Of a stretch of DNA of 64,000 bases, positions 61,401 to 64,000 are shown in pieces; the first letter of the stretch is position 1; each line of letters opens with the position of its first letter. The DNA lies in contig JAPFFF010000040.1 in the NCBI GenBank assembly GCA_039105265.1, forward strand, positions 1,116,001 to 1,180,000. The letters are read 5' to 3'. Made by a program: the position numbers and the translations under genes. The notes below the pieces were generated by a model. The model worked only from the letters and a program-made list of their open reading frames with translations. It was not told the origin of the DNA and searched no databases. Origin of the DNA: Tritrichomonas musculus (lineage: Eukaryota; Parabasalia; Tritrichomonadida; Tritrichomonadidae).

Positions 61401-62126
61401 AATGCATACTCATTTTATAACTGTGCAGGATTGAATGGTCAATTGCTTCTTCCAATTTCATTATCCAATGTTAATCAATATGCTTTTTACGGCTGTTCAG
61501 GTTTAACCGGCGAAATTGATTGCAGAAGTGTTCAAAATGTATACAAATATGCATTTGCAAAATGCTCAGGTTTGACAGGACCATTAGTATTTGAACAACC
61601 TAAGAGCATTAAAGAATATGCTTTTGCCGAATGTTCAGGATTTTCAGATACTCTTTCATTCTTAGTTAATGAATTAGATATAGGTCAATGTGCTTTTAAG
61701 GGATGCTCCGGATTTAACAAGGGAACACTCAGATTTACAATGAATAACTATGAAGAATCTGATGGAACAGGTAGTTATTATTCCCCATCATACACTTATC
61801 CATACTTTTTGAAGATCGATAACAATGCTTTTGAAGATACAAAGTTTAATGACATTTATTATTTAGGAAGATTTACACCAGATTGCGGTTATGACTCTGG
61901 TCTCTCAAAGGCTAAACACATTTACACATCAAGCAACTTTGCCAACAAAACATTCTGTGGAAAGACAGTCAAAGGTAAAGGTGGCTTGAGTGGTGGAGCA
62001 ATCGCAGGCATTGTTATTGCTGTCATTGTTGTTGTAGCTCTCATTGTATTTCTTGTCATTTTCTTCCTGAAAAAAAAGGGTAAGGACAACAGTGAAGGAG
62101 AAGTAGAAATGAATAACACCCCATAA
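58404..62126 (+). CDS. BspA-like LRR_5 transmembrane surface protein
   Basis: 1240 residues. Signal peptide MISTTLFLAFSILTSCSSKKILAAG, then a long array of about 40 treponema-type LRR_5 repeats of 20-30 residues (I-x-x-x-A-F-x-x-C-x-x-L type, e.g. IPNTVTSIQSHAFYQCSGL). A spacer follows (TPDCGYDSGLSKAKHIYTS...KGKGGLSGG), then one membrane helix GAIAGIVIAVIVVVALIVFL...FFL and an 18-residue cytoplasmic tail (KKKGKDNSEGEVEMNNTP). Trichomonad BspA-like proteins are surface proteins tied to adhesion to host cells or bacteria. The Gly-Gly-Gly-Ala spacer and Lys-rich tail match known membrane-anchored family members. No NPxY endocytic motif is seen in the tail. The stop TAA lies in TAAA. An Inr precedes it. 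Intact and probably expressed. Confidence 0.9.
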   Translation: MISTTLFLAFSILTSCSSKKILAAGCDGTTEKVTVEMSENKEFKGLTCSKAQITLGSSYISIQSEYFKGTTLKSLTIPSSVTNIYSGAFESANIQTLTLENSITSGDNLFRYSTIGTLEISQSNIPSDVFTKANSFGTVSFPQSLRNIGNSAFSSCYIGTLDFSKCSNYGKLDDHSLSQISSLKAIRFGSIDSVGQYAFQESYITEIDLTGTSITEIDQFAFANIKSLHKLTISKDVTSIGSNAFQNSIITELDISKATSLQTIGADAFNGGKIESKVVFLPTLESIGDRAFKDCRVLEEVDLSGATALETIGEEAFMGTSLKVVKFSNGASLKYIGDSAFKDIISLTETDSTLIKARAINKNAFSGCINLVASIEITPSSSSNDFYTASIGDSAFFNCYKIENLNMQEFGEFNSIGKSAFRNSGIQEITFPKIFSSISQNAFRNCSRLTGSPEGSLVIESIGFYAFQYDDKFQVSKIQTQAVGQQAFEYCRSLKAEIIIDSEGSISSNAFAYCGGLQSLQLTPQENDYLETTDKNDNSVLTRQSIGSGAFYRSSLGGDLVIPLTFTSIGSEAFAYCNLKSISINGSDTIPQTISSKAFYRAAPLQAANKFDLDLPFSVVDIGDYAFAHCPIETLSIYGTTLSHNVQGDYYTSTTIGKNAFESCSLMKTLTFDGFDILFDRTSFRGCQIESLSLGNIEVIPDYAFYEMATIKGDVIIPDSVTYIGSRAFAGCTQISSIDLSNQTRYVFQNNPNDDNTPSTPSTVSKSIGFGAFDGCTNLGSAKIPYGVTAIPSRCFYKCTKLSSVEIPNTVTSIQSHAFYQCSGLNMKIELPDELTEIQQYAFYGCKSLKGPLTFPNTVETIADSAFAECSGISGKLTLPKPSTKFVRYGDNNEPIYESISLTIGPNAFSGCSSLSNELTIPDHCSQLGIGAFRSCSGLSGKLTIPDSMSTIPNYAFYDCSKLTGEIPTKGKTSIGPYAFYNCAGFTGDLNLLSHGTTINAYSFYNCAGLNGQLLLPISLSNVNQYAFYGCSGLTGEIDCRSVQNVYKYAFAKCSGLTGPLVFEQPKSIKEYAFAECSGFSDTLSFLVNELDIGQCAFKGCSGFNKGTLRFTMNNYEESDGTGSYYSPSYTYPYFLKIDNNAFEDTKFNDIYYLGRFTPDCGYDSGLSKAKHIYTSSNFANKTFCGKTVKGKGGLSGGAIAGIVIAVIVVVALIVFLVIFFLKKKGKDNSEGEVEMNNTP

Positions 62127-62944
62127 ATTTTTTCTTTAAATAATTGATGATTAATAAATAAAAACTAATTACATTTCATAATTATAATATTCTTTTTAAA
62201 AATCTCTAATTTTCCTATTAAATGATGCTTGTCGAATTTTATGTTGCTTTCTTAATTCATGTTATTTCAAAATGTTTAACTGTGCTGACGATTAATTAAT
62301 TCTTGCATATAAAGAATGTCATTATTGGTGATTTTCTAGAAATTATAAATGTTAATAATTTGGAGCCTATTATTAAAAAGAGGGTATTGGTGCTAATCCT
62401 GCAAAGAAAATATCTGATTAAGCAATTTACTATAAAATCTCCTATCTTTTTTTTTTTCACCTAAATTTAACCCTTTAAAATGTCAAGAAGTAAAAAAAAA
62501 AAAAAAAATATAACCATTTTGTCTTCAATTTGGAATTTTTTGTTGATTGTTTCAATTATTAATCAATTAATAACTTGGAATATAAAATATGTTATTTATA
62601 ATATATATTAATAAAAATGATAATATATATTATGTCAAAATATAATTCAGATTATTATAAGAATATAGATTTAGTAAGAAATTGTCAATTTTTTCAATGA
62701 AAAAACGGGAAAAGGAAGTTGTCCCAAGCTATTTGTAATAAATACACTGGTATCTTTTTAAAATTTTAACCGTAAAGCTCCTCCAAAAAAATATTTCTTA
62801 AATTTCGTTAATCGTTTTATATCGATTATGTTTTTTGGTATCACTGCTTTTAAAATCTGAACTGAATTATGATATTTTGAAAAACTAAAATAAAAAAAAA
62901 GAGATTAGAGAAAACTTATTTTTCCACAAAAAATAAAATCATTA

Positions 62945-63090
62945 TTTTCCAATTCTTGAGATCGATAATTAATTTGCTTTCTGATATCAATAAATAAATA
63001 TACACTGATACTTGAGATCGATTTCAGAGATCGAGGATTTTTTTCTCAGAATTTTCAATTAAACTTTTTGATAAATTTATAATCATAATT
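62945..63090. repeat. Dispersed repeat similar to the relic at 49223
   Basis: It shares words such as ATTATTTTCC, GAGATCGA, GATTTCAGA and AATTAAACTTTTTGA with 49232-49372 in the same order. The characteristic TAGGCTTG end is missing, so it is an internal remnant of the same repeat family. Confidence 0.6.
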
Positions 63091-63193
63091 TGGTCTGACA
63101 TTTTTTTAAAAATTGACAGTTTAGGTTGATTTTTATCTTGAGATAAATATCAAAATATTATATTATTTATTTTCGTATATTTAAGAATCAGAA

Positions 63194-63258
63194 ATTCAAA
63201 TCAAAATGAAAGATAAATATATAATTTTTTTGAAATTATCTTTCATTTTGATTTGAAT
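63194..63258. repeat. 22-bp perfect hairpin
   Basis: ATTCAAATCAAAATGAAAGATA (first 20 bases shown as ATTCAAATCAAAATGAAAGA) at 63194-63215 pairs perfectly with 63237-63258, with a 21-base loop. No gene nearby. Confidence 0.85.
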
Positions 63259-64000
63259 ATTATCTGGTTGAAGCATTGATTTACTTACCGAGGTTCTTAC
63301 TGGATTTGTATTTTTTTGTTTGGAGATTTTTTTTGTTTATTTGGAAAAATCTTTAAAATTTTCAGAGTAGCTGCAACAAATTCAAAACATGATCGTATTT
63401 TTTTTGAAGTGTGATATGAAAATTCTATTTTTTTTCTAAAATTTTTATCAGTTGTATTTATTATTTCGGAAAGCAAATAATAAAATATATGTTGCAATGA
63501 GTTGTTTATTGATATTTAATATAGTGCATGCTAAATAATTATAAATTGTAAACTTTTTTGTTGGTTATTAGTATTTTTTTTTATTAAAAGCAAGGTTCCA
63601 ATGAAAGGATCCTTTTTATAATAGACTGAAAAATATTTTAATATATGTAAAAATGATTAATCATGATATTATTTCAAATTTTATAGATAATTATAATATG
63701 AATTTGGATTGATTATTTTTGGATTTCTTTAGGTTTAAAGCTGGATTCATGGGATAGTTAAGAACTTGCAGATTCACTAGGTTGGAAATCTTTCATTTAA
63801 TAATTCAAATCCAATTCAAAAAGATAATTAAAAAGAAAGAATTCTATGTTTTGTTTTTTTACAAAATTTTTCACATTTTTTCATGAATAAAATTAAAATT
63901 ATGCTTAACGCGACCAAGGAATTATTCTCATTTATTTGATACTTATTTATTTATAATTAATTTTATATTTTTACCAAATAAAGGATGACCGCATGCACAT

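Larger units (their letters stand above)
62127..64000. other. Long AT-rich intergenic region to window end
   Basis: No supported gene. It holds T/A homopolymers near 62449-62460 and 62493-62508, a region similar to the hAT relic (62945-63090), and a 22-bp hairpin (63194-63258). Confidence 0.55.

Noticed and set aside
63293-63312. TACTGGATTTGTA word similar to the mariner MITE end
   Set aside because: Only 13 bases match, the CGTA and CCTTA parts are missing, and no partner TIR was seen.

Overview
The window is strongly AT-rich eukaryotic DNA with compact genes that mostly lack introns. It almost certainly comes from a trichomonad parabasalid, and Tritrichomonas foetus is my best guess (inference). 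Supporting signs are BspA-like LRR_5 surface proteins, a Pmp-like surface protein relic, a DUF3447/ankyrin/LRR protein, a kinase fused to about 22 Sel1 repeats, a PAS/nucleotide-cyclase relic, relics and MITEs of Merlin, hAT and mariner DNA transposons, and trichomonad initiator (Inr) motifs TCA-Y-W lying 7 to 20 bases before several start codons.

Layout. 0-4.4 kb: a probable Sel1-type relic, then an ankyrin-kinase gene whose ankyrin units are separated by conserved stop-containing spacers. 4.7-19.2 kb is the conserved housekeeping block, all on the minus strand: proteasome activator PA200/Blm10, a Dicer-family protein with degenerate RNase III sites, a beta-barrel-like protein (possibly hydrogenosomal), Hsp110 and a DUF1963 protein. 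19.3-28.5 kb is decaying: a helical-repeat fragment with a foldback, a PAS/cyclase pseudogene with a duplicated 3' end, a divergent actin between the two copies, a small Inr-driven gene and a MATE fragment. 28.5-37.5 kb holds the 1593-residue kinase-Sel1 protein and the DUF3447-ankyrin-LRR gene. 37.5-48 kb has a mariner-type MITE, a SHIPPO-repeat axonemal protein, a thioredoxin reductase with a predicted signal peptide, a class-M-like sirtuin, a broken SLC35F6-type transporter, an SDF2-like MIR protein, a histidine acid phosphatase and a small C2-like protein. 48-57 kb is a graveyard of kinase, Pmp-like and Merlin relics plus two complete hAT-type MITEs with perfect 8-bp target duplications. 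57-64 kb has one unrecognised gene, a full BspA-like transmembrane surface protein and a long AT-rich tail.

Themes. Protein quality control (PA200, Hsp110, SDF2-like, secretory TrxR), small-RNA biology (Dicer-like), adhesion/surface (BspA, Pmp-like) and signalling (ankyrin kinase, Sel1 kinase, cyclase relic). There is no operon logic; nearly every intact gene has its own short intergenic leader. I saw no rRNA, tRNA, CRISPR or retrovirus-like element.
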